Of a stretch of 64,000 bases of DNA, positions 30,781 through 39,592 are shown piece by piece. The translations under genes and the position numbers were made by a program. The stretch is from Ruegeria lacuscaerulensis (GTDB lineage Bacteria; Pseudomonadota; Alphaproteobacteria; Rhodobacterales; Rhodobacteraceae): the NCBI RefSeq assembly GCF_013031245.1, contig NZ_WPZL01000003.1:248001-312000 (forward strand), given 5' to 3'. Below the pieces are notes generated by a model. That model was not told the DNA's origin, did no database searches, and was given only the letters and a program-made list of their open reading frames with translations. The first letter of the stretch is position 1; the number at the start of each line of letters is the position of its first letter.

Positions 30781-31874
30781 CTCAGCCGCTCCGTCTTGAG
30801 GTAGGATTTCTGCCGCTTGAACATGTCCTTGCGATAGAAGGGAAACAGCTCGAACCAGGTACGGATTTTCAGCCACCGACCGTACATTCCCATCGGCTCG
30901 AACAGGATGAAAGCAATCAGGATCATGCCGAAGACGCCAAACTCGAGGCCGGGAATTGCAACTGTATTACTGCCAAACAGTGCGCCCACATATTCCTTTG
31001 AGATCGACAGGAACTGCGGCAAGAACCCGATGATGATGGCGCCCAGAAACGCGCCATGGATCGAGCCCAGCCCGCCGATCACGATCATCATCAGCAACTG
31101 AATTGAGATTACAACGCTGAAAGTTTCGTTGTTGAACGCCCCGGCATACATCCCCATCAGCGCGCCGGCCCAGCCGGTCACTGCACAAGACAAAGCAAAA
31201 GAGATCATCTTGGTCCGCGCGATATCGACACCCATCGCTTGCGCCGAAACCTCGGAATCGCGCACGGCGATAAAGCTACGCCCCAGTGGCGCGCGCAGCA
31301 GGTTGATGTAGCCCAACGTAACCAGGACGGCCACGACCAATACAAGCCAGAAGAACTGATCCGGTGTCGCCCAGCGGTCGACCAGATGGCCGAATATCTC
31401 AATGCCGCCCAGGTATTTGCCCGCCACGCCGCCGGTGATGGGCTCGGCCAGTACGATGACGTCATCCATCAGAATCGACAGCGCCAGCGTAAAGATAGCC
31501 AGGTAAATACCATGCAGGCGCAGGGCAGGGACGGCGACCGTTACCCCGGCAACCCCGGTCAGGATGCCGGCCAGTGGGAAAGCGATCAGAAAGGGCACGC
31601 CAGCCTCTATCAGGATAACGTTGGCATAACAGCCAAAAGCCAGAAACGCCGCGTGACCCAGGCTGACCTGACCTGTATGGCCGGTCAGCACCATCAGGCC
31701 CAACCCGGCAATGGCCCAGATCAGAACGTTCGTAAGTTCGCCCAGATAGAAGTCGTCCAGCCACCAGGGGGCAGTGGCTACCACGACTAACAGGATCAGG
31801 TAGAAACACAGTTGGTACCTATCCTTCCAGGGCCGGATGTCCTGCATGTAGTCGGTTTTGAACACGATCCGCAT
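30777..31874 (-). CDS. livM: ABC transporter permease, LivM type
   Basis: 365 aa inner-membrane permease. The LivM hallmark VLTGHTGQVSLGHAAFLAFG is near residue 75, with about nine helices and a coupling-helix region SEVSAQAMGVDIARTKMISF that contacts the ATPases. The C-terminal cytoplasmic tail is long and basic. It is 4 nt after livH. Confidence 0.93.
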   Translation of the reverse strand: MRIVFKTDYMQDIRPWKDRYQLCFYLILLVVVATAPWWLDDFYLGELTNVLIWAIAGLGLMVLTGHTGQVSLGHAAFLAFGCYANVILIEAGVPFLIAFPLAGILTGVAGVTVAVPALRLHGIYLAIFTLALSILMDDVIVLAEPITGGVAGKYLGGIEIFGHLVDRWATPDQFFWLVLVVAVLVTLGYINLLRAPLGRSFIAVRDSEVSAQAMGVDIARTKMISFALSCAVTGWAGALMGMYAGAFNNETFSVVISIQLLMMIVIGGLGSIHGAFLGAIIIGFLPQFLSISKEYVGALFGSNTVAIPGLEFGVFGMILIAFILFEPMGMYGRWLKIRTWFELFPFYRKDMFKRQKSYLKTERLR

Positions 31875-31878
31875 GGGC

Positions 31879-32760
31879 CTAGACCTTCTTGACCAGAACC
31901 TGACTGAACAGCCCGTTTGGGCAGAAGATCAACACCGCGAGCAACAGGGCATAAGGCGCGATCTGGCTGTAACCTGCAGCGATATAGCGGCTGGCGAAAG
32001 GTTCGATCACGCCGACAATCAACCCTCCGGCCAACGCACCCGGTAAGCTGCCGAACCCTCCAATGACCGCAGCCGCGAATGCTTTGATCCCCAGCAGGCC
32101 GGTGGTCGGGTCAACAGTTCCCTTCGCCGCAAACAGGATCCCGGCTATGCCCGCAACAACACCGGCCAAAGCCCAGATAAACCCCTGAACGCGTTTGACC
32201 GGGATACCCATATAATAGGCCGCCAACTGGTTCTGAGACGCGCCTTGCATGGCAAGACCCAACTTTGTCCGGCTGAAAAAGACGTAAAGCCCCCAGGTCA
32301 GCAGCACGGTAACGACAATCACTGCCACATCCTCCATCCCCAGCACCAGCCCGCCGAAACGGACCTCTTTTCCCGCCAGAGGGTTCTGCAGCGTTTGCGG
32401 TTCATGCCCCCAGATCAGCCCGGCCGCGAACCGGATCACAAAGCCCAGAGCAATCGTCAGGATCACTACAGCAGTTTGGCTTTCTCCAAACAGCCGACGG
32501 ATGATCAGGCGGTCCAGTAAATACCCAAGTGCCCCCATGATCCCCAGTGAAATGGGTAAAGCGAGCCAGAACGGGAGGCCCATATACTCAGTGTTCGTGA
32601 GACCGATAGAGACAAAGGCGCCCAACATCATGAAATCGCCTTGCGCGAAGTTCACCGCCTCAGTCGCCTTGTAAATCAATACAAATCCAAGAGCGATCAG
32701 GCCGTAGACACAGCCATTCGCCAGCCCGCTGATCAGCAGCTGCGCGTTATCCAAATCCAC
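31879..32760 (-). CDS. livH: ABC transporter permease, LivH type
   Basis: 293 aa inner-membrane permease opening the operon. Typical are LLISGLANGCVYGLIALGFV, NFAQGDFMMLGAF and the coupling-helix stretch GLAMQGASQNQLAAYYMGI. The GTG at 32760 has GGGAGG immediately adjacent, too close for initiation; an in-frame TTG at 32754 has ideal spacing and may be the true start. Two palindromes lie in the 350-bp region upstream. Confidence 0.92.
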   Translation of the reverse strand: MDLDNAQLLISGLANGCVYGLIALGFVLIYKATEAVNFAQGDFMMLGAFVSIGLTNTEYMGLPFWLALPISLGIMGALGYLLDRLIIRRLFGESQTAVVILTIALGFVIRFAAGLIWGHEPQTLQNPLAGKEVRFGGLVLGMEDVAVIVVTVLLTWGLYVFFSRTKLGLAMQGASQNQLAAYYMGIPVKRVQGFIWALAGVVAGIAGILFAAKGTVDPTTGLLGIKAFAAAVIGGFGSLPGALAGGLIVGVIEPFASRYIAAGYSQIAPYALLLAVLIFCPNGLFSQVLVKKV

Positions 32761-32917
32761 CCTCCCATGCCGGTAAACCCGGCTTTCAGCGCCCCCGGTG
32801 ACCTCCGAACTCCGGGGCTTTGTTCTACTATGGCGCGATTAGCACCCGGTCGTCACTGTTTTTCGGCACCTCTGCCGGCTGCTCAGGGTATGGCGGACAA
32901 AGGAGCAATAGCTATCC

Positions 32918-33014
32918 CGAAACATTGTTTCGCATAAGAAGGCCCCGACCATGATTCGGGCAAAGCGGTAATTGACAAGATTTGTTGCTCTCAGTCCGTT
33001 AACTGAGAGACAAA
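32918..33014. promoter_or_regulatory. two palindromes upstream of the liv operon
   Basis: The gap 32761-33111 holds no convincing gene. It contains a 15-bp palindrome CGAAACATTGTTTCG (32918-32932). It also has an interrupted one, TTTGT-tg-CTCTCAGT (32981-32995) against ACTGAGAG-ACAAA (33002-33014). They lie about 160 and 220-250 bp upstream of livH and could be operators for the minus-strand operon. No regulator gene is adjacent. Confidence 0.4.
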
Positions 33015-33111
33015 TTGGCAGAGACATAATCCGGTGACCGAAAATACTAATGGGACGGACCTTGCGGTACATGGATAGAGCGGGCCACCCAAAGCGGGCA
33101 GCCCGATTGAC

Positions 33112-33657
33112 TTATTGCCCGGTCATCAGGTCCCGAAGTTCCTGAATTTTAACTGCAATCGTTTCCGGGGACGCCTTGATGTCATCCAGAATCTGAATGG
33201 CCTGAGTTTTCAGATCCTGCGCCAACGTGCTTTCCTGAACCGCAGCAACCATCGTGTCGTAGTCGAAGTTGTCCAGAGTCAGTGCTCCGTCCGCGATCCA
33301 TGAATTGAACAAATCCTGACCCTGGTTTGCTAGTGAGGCGACTTCTTCACCAGCCTGGTTTGTCAGATCAGTTGCCGTTTGACCGGCCTGCTCAGCGGCG
33401 TCAGAGGCCTGATCGGCCAGGTCGGTCGCTGCCTGCCCGGCTTGCTCTGCAACATCGGATGCCTGTTCAGAGATCGACGAGGCCGCTTCGGCGGCCTGAT
33501 CGGTTGCGGCATCAGCCGCTTCGCTCACGGCATCACCAGCGTCCTGCGCTGCCGACTGCAATTGTTCGGCCGGTGTGGGTTCGGGTTGACTAACGTAATA
33601 ATATATACCGGCGCCAACGGCGGCGATGACTACAGCTAATAAGATAGTACGCGACAT
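33112..33657 (-). CDS. membrane-anchored alanine-rich repeat protein
   Basis: 181 aa. Residues 5-22 form one membrane anchor (ILLAVVIAAVGAGIYYYV). Residues 30-112 are Ala/Asp/Gln/Glu-rich with an 18-residue repeat: QASDVAEQAGQAATDLAD (65-82) then QASDAAEQAGQTATDLTN (83-100). This suggests a long amphipathic or coiled-coil helix in the periplasm, similar to YtxH- or apolipoprotein-like proteins. A C-terminal globular part (about 115-181) follows. Function unknown; it may shape or bind the membrane or peptidoglycan. It is just outside the left edge of the putative island. Confidence 0.75.
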   Translation of the reverse strand: MSRTILLAVVIAAVGAGIYYYVSQPEPTPAEQLQSAAQDAGDAVSEAADAATDQAAEAASSISEQASDVAEQAGQAATDLADQASDAAEQAGQTATDLTNQAGEEVASLANQGQDLFNSWIADGALTLDNFDYDTMVAAVQESTLAQDLKTQAIQILDDIKASPETIAVKIQELRDLMTGQ

Positions 33658-33875
33658 GTGTCTCTCCTTTGGGAATGTGTCGCCGAGATGGGTTAAGGCT
33701 AGCGGGATTCAAAGGGGAAATCGCGGAAGTTCTTTTCAAAACGGGGCATTGAGCCATGCTATGCCTATCCGCCGCAGGTAGATGGCAATATCACGCCGTC
33801 AGGTATCGGGCGTTAAGGCAATGCCTGTATCCTGCCCGACAAAACGTCAGTTTAAGGAAGCAACTTTGGAAAAAT

Positions 33876-33938
33876 GTGGCGAAGAGACAGGGATTCGAAC
33901 GCTGTGTGGGCTTGCATCTACATCGGTTCTCGAGACCG
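33876..33938 (-). repeat. degenerate partial copy of tRNA-Ser(CGA), attachment-site-like
   Basis: 63 nt matching 47193-47255 at 56 positions, covering the CCA end, T-arm, variable arm and anticodon region of the tRNA. The 5' part of the tRNA is absent. The differences disrupt the T-stem and variable-arm pairing, so it is not a functional tRNA. Both copies read on the minus strand. Confidence 0.8.
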
Positions 33939-34289
33939 TTTTTAGCAGATTTTCAGAGAGCTTGACTCCTATAAAGCATGGGGTGGGGCGACTCTCTCAA
34001 AAGCAAATTCGACCTAGTTCCCAGCATGGGTTGGCATAGAAAGGAGTCATAATTTTTGGCTTAATCTGGTGTGCACTTTTTTGATATCCCGAGGATTCTT
34101 AACTTAGTATTCAAGCGTAGAGTGCCTTTGCATTTCACGAGGTTGCTTGCATCTAATAGTGAAGAACACCGCAACACCATCATTCTACAATGATGGTCGT
34201 GCAAAATGCTCTCAGGGCACCTGCTGGATTGGAGCAAACTTCGATCTTCGCTACGAGTTAGCACCCTGGACTCTAACTTCCCCAACGAT
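33939..34289. other. A+T-rich region without a gene
   Basis: No frame here has family features. A perfect hairpin ACCATCATT (34176-34184), loop CTAC, AATGATGGT (34189-34197) is present with no T-run. A short minus-strand open frame (34061-34285) shows no recognisable domain. Confidence 0.5.
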
Positions 34290-35583
34290 TTAATTTGACC
34301 ATTTTTTCAGGGTTTGATCACTTCCTCTTTGGACAGCAAATCCACCTCGATCAGGACGTCGACAAACTATTGTCCTTTCGCCTCGGATTCCTTGGCAATT
34401 TTCAGGAGTTTTTCCTAGCCGAATTTTGGCACGAAGACTATTGCGAGCGCCGAAGGCCCGATCGGATTTTCCAAACCCCGCTCTGCCAGAGCGACAATGC
34501 CCATGATCCATATGTCCGCAAAGACCAAGCTGCCGCGGGTCAAAAGCTTCATGCTATCGAACATACGCGAGGCGATCACCGGCTTAAAATGGTCTATCTC
34601 AAGCTTTCCGCCAAATGAGGCAAGCGACACGGCTGCATCCTTGCCTACCACAGCATAGGCTACCTGTTGCATCATCATCGGAAGGACCGGATTCACCTTG
34701 CCGGCATGAAAGAAGAACCGGGTTGGACAGCTGGCAATTTGATCTCACAAATGCCCGGTTTTGTTCCGGAAGACAGAATTATCAGATCAAGGCAGATATT
34801 TCCGATTACTTCGGCTGCAATGCGGAATTCCGATGAAACGCGCGCAATACTGTCTGAATTTTACATCCCGTCAAACATGTTCACTGCCGGGCGTAGCTCT
34901 TTTCCGATCTCGATTGAAAGATATTGGTAGACAGCTTTTTGTAGCCTGGCTGTCACCAACCCTGTGCCTATCGCCGTGCCTCCCAAAATCAGAACCTGCA
35001 AGTCTCTCACTGCAGCCTCAAGTTTGTCCTGCGCGCGTCTCACGGCTGCCGCGTAGCCACTAAACTCTTTTCCTAATGTCATCGGCTGAACCGCCTGCAT
35101 CAGGTGTGGCCGATCTTCAGCACGAAAGCAAATTCATCCGCCTTCGCTTGCAGCACATCGGCCAAATGGCCAAGAGCCGCCACGAGGGCAGGGGCCTTCT
35201 CCAAAACCGCCAGTTTCACGACGGCTGGCACAACGTCGTTAGTGCTTTGCCCTGTGTTGACGTGGTCATTGGGACTTACGTGCTTACATTGTCCTGCTGT
35301 ATGCCCCATGATCTGAAGGGCACGGGTGGCGCTGACTCCCAATAATCTCAACGCAAACGTGGGTGATGACCTCAGAGCGCCTGGGCGATACGAAGCCAAT
35401 CTCGCCGTTGGCTTTTGCGGCAACCTTTTTGATTGTGGTCAACGCTCGAATAAAGACGGGTTCACTTCCGATCTTGAGAGGCGAGATGTCAATATTCTCG
35501 GTCGCACGTAACGTATTTTCACCATAGAGCACATTTTCGAGAAGCTCGCGCGGTCCAATGCTATCGATTTCTATACGGGGCAC
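34290..35583 (-). pseudogene. decayed aspartase/fumarase-superfamily lyase
   Basis: About 430 codons in several minus-strand frames together read as one aspartase/fumarase-type protein. The pieces in order are MPRIEIDSIGPRELLENVLYGENT, in two runs (35583 on), then NDHVNTGQSTNDVVPAVVKL (near 35320), MTLGKEFSGYAAAV and LILGGTAIGTGL (near 35000). SSFMPGKVNP is broken by loss of one base near 34707, and PVLPMMMQQVAYAVVGKD resumes in another frame (34696 on). At least three frameshifts separate them. It lies directly downstream of the dehydrogenase on the same strand, so it was probably the last gene of the TRAP operon. The real substrate is unknown. Confidence 0.85.
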
Positions 35584-35709
35584 GTTTCAGGCTTCCTCAA
35601 ATGTCAGGATTTCACAGTCCTTGTGCACTTGGGGAAGCGCGAGGAGCCGTTGGATACCCCACTACACCAAGGCCAAGAAATGCAACTTTTGCCATTTAAG
35701 GGTCCTTTT

Positions 35710-36672
35710 CTACAAAAGGTCCCTTGGTGTCTTACCAGCGAAGAACGCGTCTAAGTTGTCCAGTGCGCGAAAGCCCATGGCATCGCGGGTTTTGGACGTG
35801 GCGCTGCCGATGTGCGGAAGCATAAAGATGTTTTCGTGCGTCGCGAAATTGGGATTACCACCCGGTTCCGTCTTGAAACAATCAAGGCCGGCCGCAGCCA
35901 ATTTCCTGGTTTCGATGGCGTGTAGCAACGCGTTCTCGTTCACAAGAGCGCCCCGGGCGGAGTTCACCAACACCGCCCCGTCGGGCAGTGCCGCGATCCG
36001 TTCGGCATTCATCAAATCCACAGTTTCCGGCGTTGCCGGGCAATGAAGCGACAAGAATTCAGCCAAAGGCAACAGACTGTCGATGCTTTCGTGGTAAATC
36101 GCGCCATTTTCCTGATCCGGCGACAAACGGGTCCGGTTGAAATAATGGACTTCCATATCGAAACCGCGCGCCTTTGCAGCAAATGCTTGACCCACGCGGC
36201 CCATGCCGACAATCCCAAGACGGGCACCCGTAACTTGCGTGCCGACCATGAAAGAGGGGCTCCAGCTATCCCATTCGCCCGTTCGCATAAGACGGTCGCC
36301 CCTGACAGCATGCCGCGCGGCGCCCAGCATCAACAGCATCGCCAGCTCTGCAGTGGCATCAGACAGGACATCTGGTGTATTCGTCACGGCAATGCCCTTG
36401 GCTGACAGAGCGGGCAAGTCGCAATGATCTACACCGACCGAGTGGTTTGCGACGATTTTCAGACGCGGATCGAGGCGTGAAACCACTTCAGCCGTGAAAT
36501 GCTCGGAATGGCACGGCATCATCGCGTCGACACTGGCGCTCATCAAGATGATCTCATCCGCGGTGCCGGGCGTGTCCGCTTCGTTCAGGATAACCTCATA
36601 GTCCCGTCGTGCACGGGCGACAGTTGCGTCAGAGACCCGACGCGGGAGCCACAGGACTGGTTTCTCGGCCAT
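35710..36672 (-). CDS. D-2-hydroxyacid dehydrogenase family protein
   Basis: 320 aa NAD(P)H-dependent oxidoreductase from the ATG at 36672 (AAAAGGA upstream); a longer frame adds 18 residues. The fold is complete: NHSVGVDH (77-83), Rossmann loop GMGRVG (156-161) and catalytic Arg240 (NSARGALV), Glu269 (FKTEP) and His287 (LPHIGSAT). It resembles glyoxylate/hydroxypyruvate reductases. It follows the small membrane protein in the TRAP operon, so it likely reduces or oxidises a 2-keto or 2-hydroxy acid produced from the imported compound. Confidence 0.9.
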   Translation of the reverse strand: MAEKPVLWLPRRVSDATVARARRDYEVILNEADTPGTADEIILMSASVDAMMPCHSEHFTAEVVSRLDPRLKIVANHSVGVDHCDLPALSAKGIAVTNTPDVLSDATAELAMLLMLGAARHAVRGDRLMRTGEWDSWSPSFMVGTQVTGARLGIVGMGRVGQAFAAKARGFDMEVHYFNRTRLSPDQENGAIYHESIDSLLPLAEFLSLHCPATPETVDLMNAERIAALPDGAVLVNSARGALVNENALLHAIETRKLAAAGLDCFKTEPGGNPNFATHENIFMLPHIGSATSKTRDAMGFRALDNLDAFFAGKTPRDLL

Positions 36673-36676
36673 GATG

Positions 36677-36871
36677 TCAGTCCTTTTTGATGGCGTCTTC
36701 CCAGAGGTTGTATAACGCCAAAGCAATCACGAAGACTGCGATCAACACGAACGGCAACCCGCCCCAGAAGCCGGCAAATCCGGTCGAAATGCTGTGCGCC
36801 AGACCCAGAACAAATACCATCATCAGGCCGGTGCCAATAATTCCCATGAGAATGTTTGTAAGTCGTGACAT
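36677..36871 (-). CDS. small two-helix membrane protein, 64 aa
   Basis: From the ATG at 36871 with AAGGAG upstream. It opens MSRLTNILMGIIGTG, then two hydrophobic helices (about 7-30 and 36-55) separated by a short GFAGFWGG loop, and a basic/acidic end (NLWEDAIKKD). It is placed 4 nt after the amidase stop and 4 nt before the dehydrogenase start, so it is surely co-translated. I do not recognise a family. A role as an accessory subunit of the TRAP permease is a reasonable guess from context only. Confidence 0.72.
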   Translation of the reverse strand: MSRLTNILMGIIGTGLMMVFVLGLAHSISTGFAGFWGGLPFVLIAVFVIALALYNLWEDAIKKD

Positions 36872-36875
36872 ACGT

Positions 36876-38231
36876 TTACTCTCCTTTTTGTTCATGTGCG
36901 ACAAGGCTGCGCTGGACCCATGACGCAGTGCGCAGAAGGCGGTCATCTTCTTCAATCGCGCCAATCATTTGCACACCAATTGGCAAGGCGTTCTTTCCAA
37001 CCAACAAGGGCAGCGTCAGACACGGCAGGCCCGCCAGCGTCCATGGCAAACAAAAGACCGAGTCCCCGGTGTGCCCGGCGCTGAGCGGCACGGCCTCGCC
37101 AGTGGCGGCTGGGGCCAGGACTGCGTCGAAATCGTTGAAATAGCCTGCAAAAAAGCTTTGCGCGGAGGCCATGACCGCCAAAGCATCGTCATATTGCATC
37201 TCACTAATCTCCGCCCCACGAGTGATCGCGGATTGCATTTCCTGGCTGAGCTCGGCCCAATGCGTCGTCGATAAATCGGCCATGTTCTGACGCATTTCGT
37301 AATCGTAAATCGTTTTGTGAACGTTGATGAGATCAGCCAGTTGAGGTGACGCAGAAAAGCGTTCAACCCGTCCGTTCAAGCCTTCAATAACTGCATTGAT
37401 CCCGTCAATTGTTTCCGCGTCCAGCCGGTCGTGAAACGGGAAATCCAACCATGCGATATTGGGTTCGATGGGAATCTCGGCCTGCGCGCCACTTAGCATG
37501 TTTGCTCGGGGCCTTGAAAAGCTGGCCGGGTCGGTTTGGTCGTAGCCAGATACAACGTCTGTCAACAACGCGATGTCTTCCAACGTATTTGCAAAACCGC
37601 CAACATGATCCAACGAGACAGATGTCCTGAAAACGCCGCTGCGCGATATCGTGCCGCGCGTAGGTTTGAAACCGTACACCCCGCAAAACGACGCCGGGCG
37701 GATGACCGATCCACCTGTCTGTGTCCCAATCGCAAGAGGGACATGCCGCGCCGCCACAGCCGCCGCCGAGCCACTGGATGACCCGCCCGGAGTTCGGTTT
37801 GGATCAAAAGGATTGGTGGTGTCGGTCGGATGCATGAAGGCAAACTCGGTGGTCTTGGTTTTGCCCATGATCACTGCACCAGCTTCGCGAAGGTGTTCGA
37901 CCAATCTTGCATCCGAGGCTGGCTGCCGACCAGCAAAGATCGACGTTCCACATTGCGTCGGCATGTCTTTTGTATCGACAATGTCCTTGAGGCCGACAGG
38001 CACCCCATGCAGCGCCCCGGTTGCACGCCCGGCGTTGCGAATGCGGTCCATTTCACGGGCCTGGTCAAGCGCTACGCCGGCATCCAGATAGGTCCAGGCG
38101 TGTATGATGCTGTCGGTCCCTTCTATCCGTTTCAGACATGCCTCTACCAACGCCTCGGATGTGATGCGGCCTGTGCGGATGGCATCGGCGGATTGGACCG
38201 CCGAGAGTAAGGACAAATCATGTTTCGTCAT
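36876..38231 (-). CDS. amidase signature family hydrolase
   Basis: 451 aa Ser-cisSer-Lys amidase. The catalytic Lys82 is in GVPVGLKDIVDT, the glycine/serine loop GGSSSGSAAAVA is at 149-160, and nucleophile Ser175 is in GTQTGGSVIRPA. The ATG at 38231 overlaps the dctM stop (ATGA), favouring it over the GTG at 38240. It is not GatA-like in context, since no gatB/gatC is near. Within a TRAP operon it probably hydrolyses an imported amide, releasing ammonia or an amine. Confidence 0.9.
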   Translation of the reverse strand: MTKHDLSLLSAVQSADAIRTGRITSEALVEACLKRIEGTDSIIHAWTYLDAGVALDQAREMDRIRNAGRATGALHGVPVGLKDIVDTKDMPTQCGTSIFAGRQPASDARLVEHLREAGAVIMGKTKTTEFAFMHPTDTTNPFDPNRTPGGSSSGSAAAVAARHVPLAIGTQTGGSVIRPASFCGVYGFKPTRGTISRSGVFRTSVSLDHVGGFANTLEDIALLTDVVSGYDQTDPASFSRPRANMLSGAQAEIPIEPNIAWLDFPFHDRLDAETIDGINAVIEGLNGRVERFSASPQLADLINVHKTIYDYEMRQNMADLSTTHWAELSQEMQSAITRGAEISEMQYDDALAVMASAQSFFAGYFNDFDAVLAPAATGEAVPLSAGHTGDSVFCLPWTLAGLPCLTLPLLVGKNALPIGVQMIGAIEEDDRLLRTASWVQRSLVAHEQKGE

Positions 38232-39592
38232 GGGACCCACACTCCGAACAGATAATCAGGAAACCACAGCGCGATTCCCGGGAACTGGTACATCAGCACC
38301 ATGCACAGGATCACAATGGCCAGATAAGGCATCAGACCTCTGAAAATTTCCATCAGTTGGATCTGATCTTTGAGAACCCCTTTCAGGTAATAGGCTGACA
38401 TCGCCATGGGTGGTGTCAGGAAAGAGGTCTGCAGGTTCAGCGCCACCAGCATCGCGAAGAAGTACGGGTTCACTGAGAATGTATCCAGCATCGGCAAAAA
38501 GATGGGCACGAAGATGATCAGGATCTCAGACCATTCCAACGGCCAGCCCAGCAGGAAGATAATCAGCTGCGCAAGGATCAGGAACTGCCAGGGTTGCAGG
38601 TTCATACCCACCACCCAATGCTCGATCACATCATGTCCCCCAAGGTACGAAAAGACCGATGCAAAGGTCCATGAACCAACGAACAACCAACACACCATGG
38701 CAGTGGCCTTGGCCGTCAGAAAGACACTTTGCTTGACCTTGTCCCAGGTCAGCGACCGATAGAGCATTGCAAGCACCAGACCGCCCAAGGCCCCCATTGC
38801 CGCCGCTTCGGCAGGGGTCGCCAAGCCGCCCAGGATTGAGCCGAGAACCAACATGATCAACACGGTCAACGGCACAAAGGACACCAGCAGATCCATGTAA
38901 ATTTGCCGTTTGGGCGGGATATCCTCCTCTTGCGGTTTGGGAGCCAGCGATGGGTTCAACCAGACGCGTATCATCACATAGACGATGTAGAGACCTGCCA
39001 ACAGTAACCCGGGAAACACCGCCGCTGCGTACAGCCGGAGGGGCGAAAGCTCGGCAATCGCAGCGTAGACAATTAGCATGATCGACGGAGGAATGAGAAT
39101 CCCCAAGGTTCCGCCAGCGCAGATAACTCCCGCGGCAAAGCTGCGCTGATACCCGGCATTCGCCATGGCCGGATACGCCAACAGACCCATCAAAGTGACA
39201 ACCGCTCCGACAATTCCGGACGCAGTAGAAAACACTGCGCACGTCAGTAGTGCCGCAATGGCGAGCGAGCCCGGCAAGTTACGCGCTGCCATATAGAGAG
39301 AGAAGAAAAGCCGATCGACGATGTTGGCTCTTTCTACGACGTATCCCATGAACAAGAACAACGGGATAGCGACGAGCGTATCGTTCTCCATCACCGAATA
39401 AGTGTTCTGGTTCAGCAGGTAGAAGATGTTGTTGTTGAAAATGTCCGCGATGCTTTCCGGCGCGGACTGGTAGTAGGCGTAATACCCAAAGCCAACACCC
39501 ATGGCCAACAGCGTGAACGCAATCGGAAATCCAAGAAGTACAAGGACAATGAAGAGGCTGAGCATCAAGATGGCGACTTGAGGATCAGTCAT
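38228..39592 (-). CDS. dctM: TRAP transporter large permease (DctM type)
   Basis: 454 aa, about 12 membrane helices, the ion-coupled channel subunit. Family traits are LFIVLVLLGFPIAFTLLAMG, VERANIVDRLF, ICAGGTLGILIPPSIMLIVY and FLTPPMAMSAYYLKG. It is longer than C4-dicarboxylate DctM (about 425) and fits the mannitol/chloroaromatic or 2-oxoacid TRAP subgroup. The ATG at 39592 overlaps dctQ by 8 nt. Confidence 0.93.
   Translation of the reverse strand: MTDPQVAILMLSLFIVLVLLGFPIAFTLLAMGVGFGYYAYYQSAPESIADIFNNNIFYLLNQNTYSVMENDTLVAIPLFLFMGYVVERANIVDRLFFSLYMAARNLPGSLAIAALLTCAVFSTASGIVGAVVTLMGLLAYPAMANAGYQRSFAAGVICAGGTLGILIPPSIMLIVYAAIAELSPLRLYAAAVFPGLLLAGLYIVYVMIRVWLNPSLAPKPQEEDIPPKRQIYMDLLVSFVPLTVLIMLVLGSILGGLATPAEAAAMGALGGLVLAMLYRSLTWDKVKQSVFLTAKATAMVCWLFVGSWTFASVFSYLGGHDVIEHWVVGMNLQPWQFLILAQLIIFLLGWPLEWSEILIIFVPIFLPMLDTFSVNPYFFAMLVALNLQTSFLTPPMAMSAYYLKGVLKDQIQLMEIFRGLMPYLAIVILCMVLMYQFPGIALWFPDYLFGVWVP

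Noticed and set aside
32839..33072. 77-aa minus-strand frame upstream of livH
   Set aside because: No ribosome site, erratic composition, and it covers the palindromic elements.
33756..34039. Short plus-strand open frames around the degenerate tRNA copy
   Set aside because: They overlap the tRNA-derived repeat, lack ribosome sites and show no domain.
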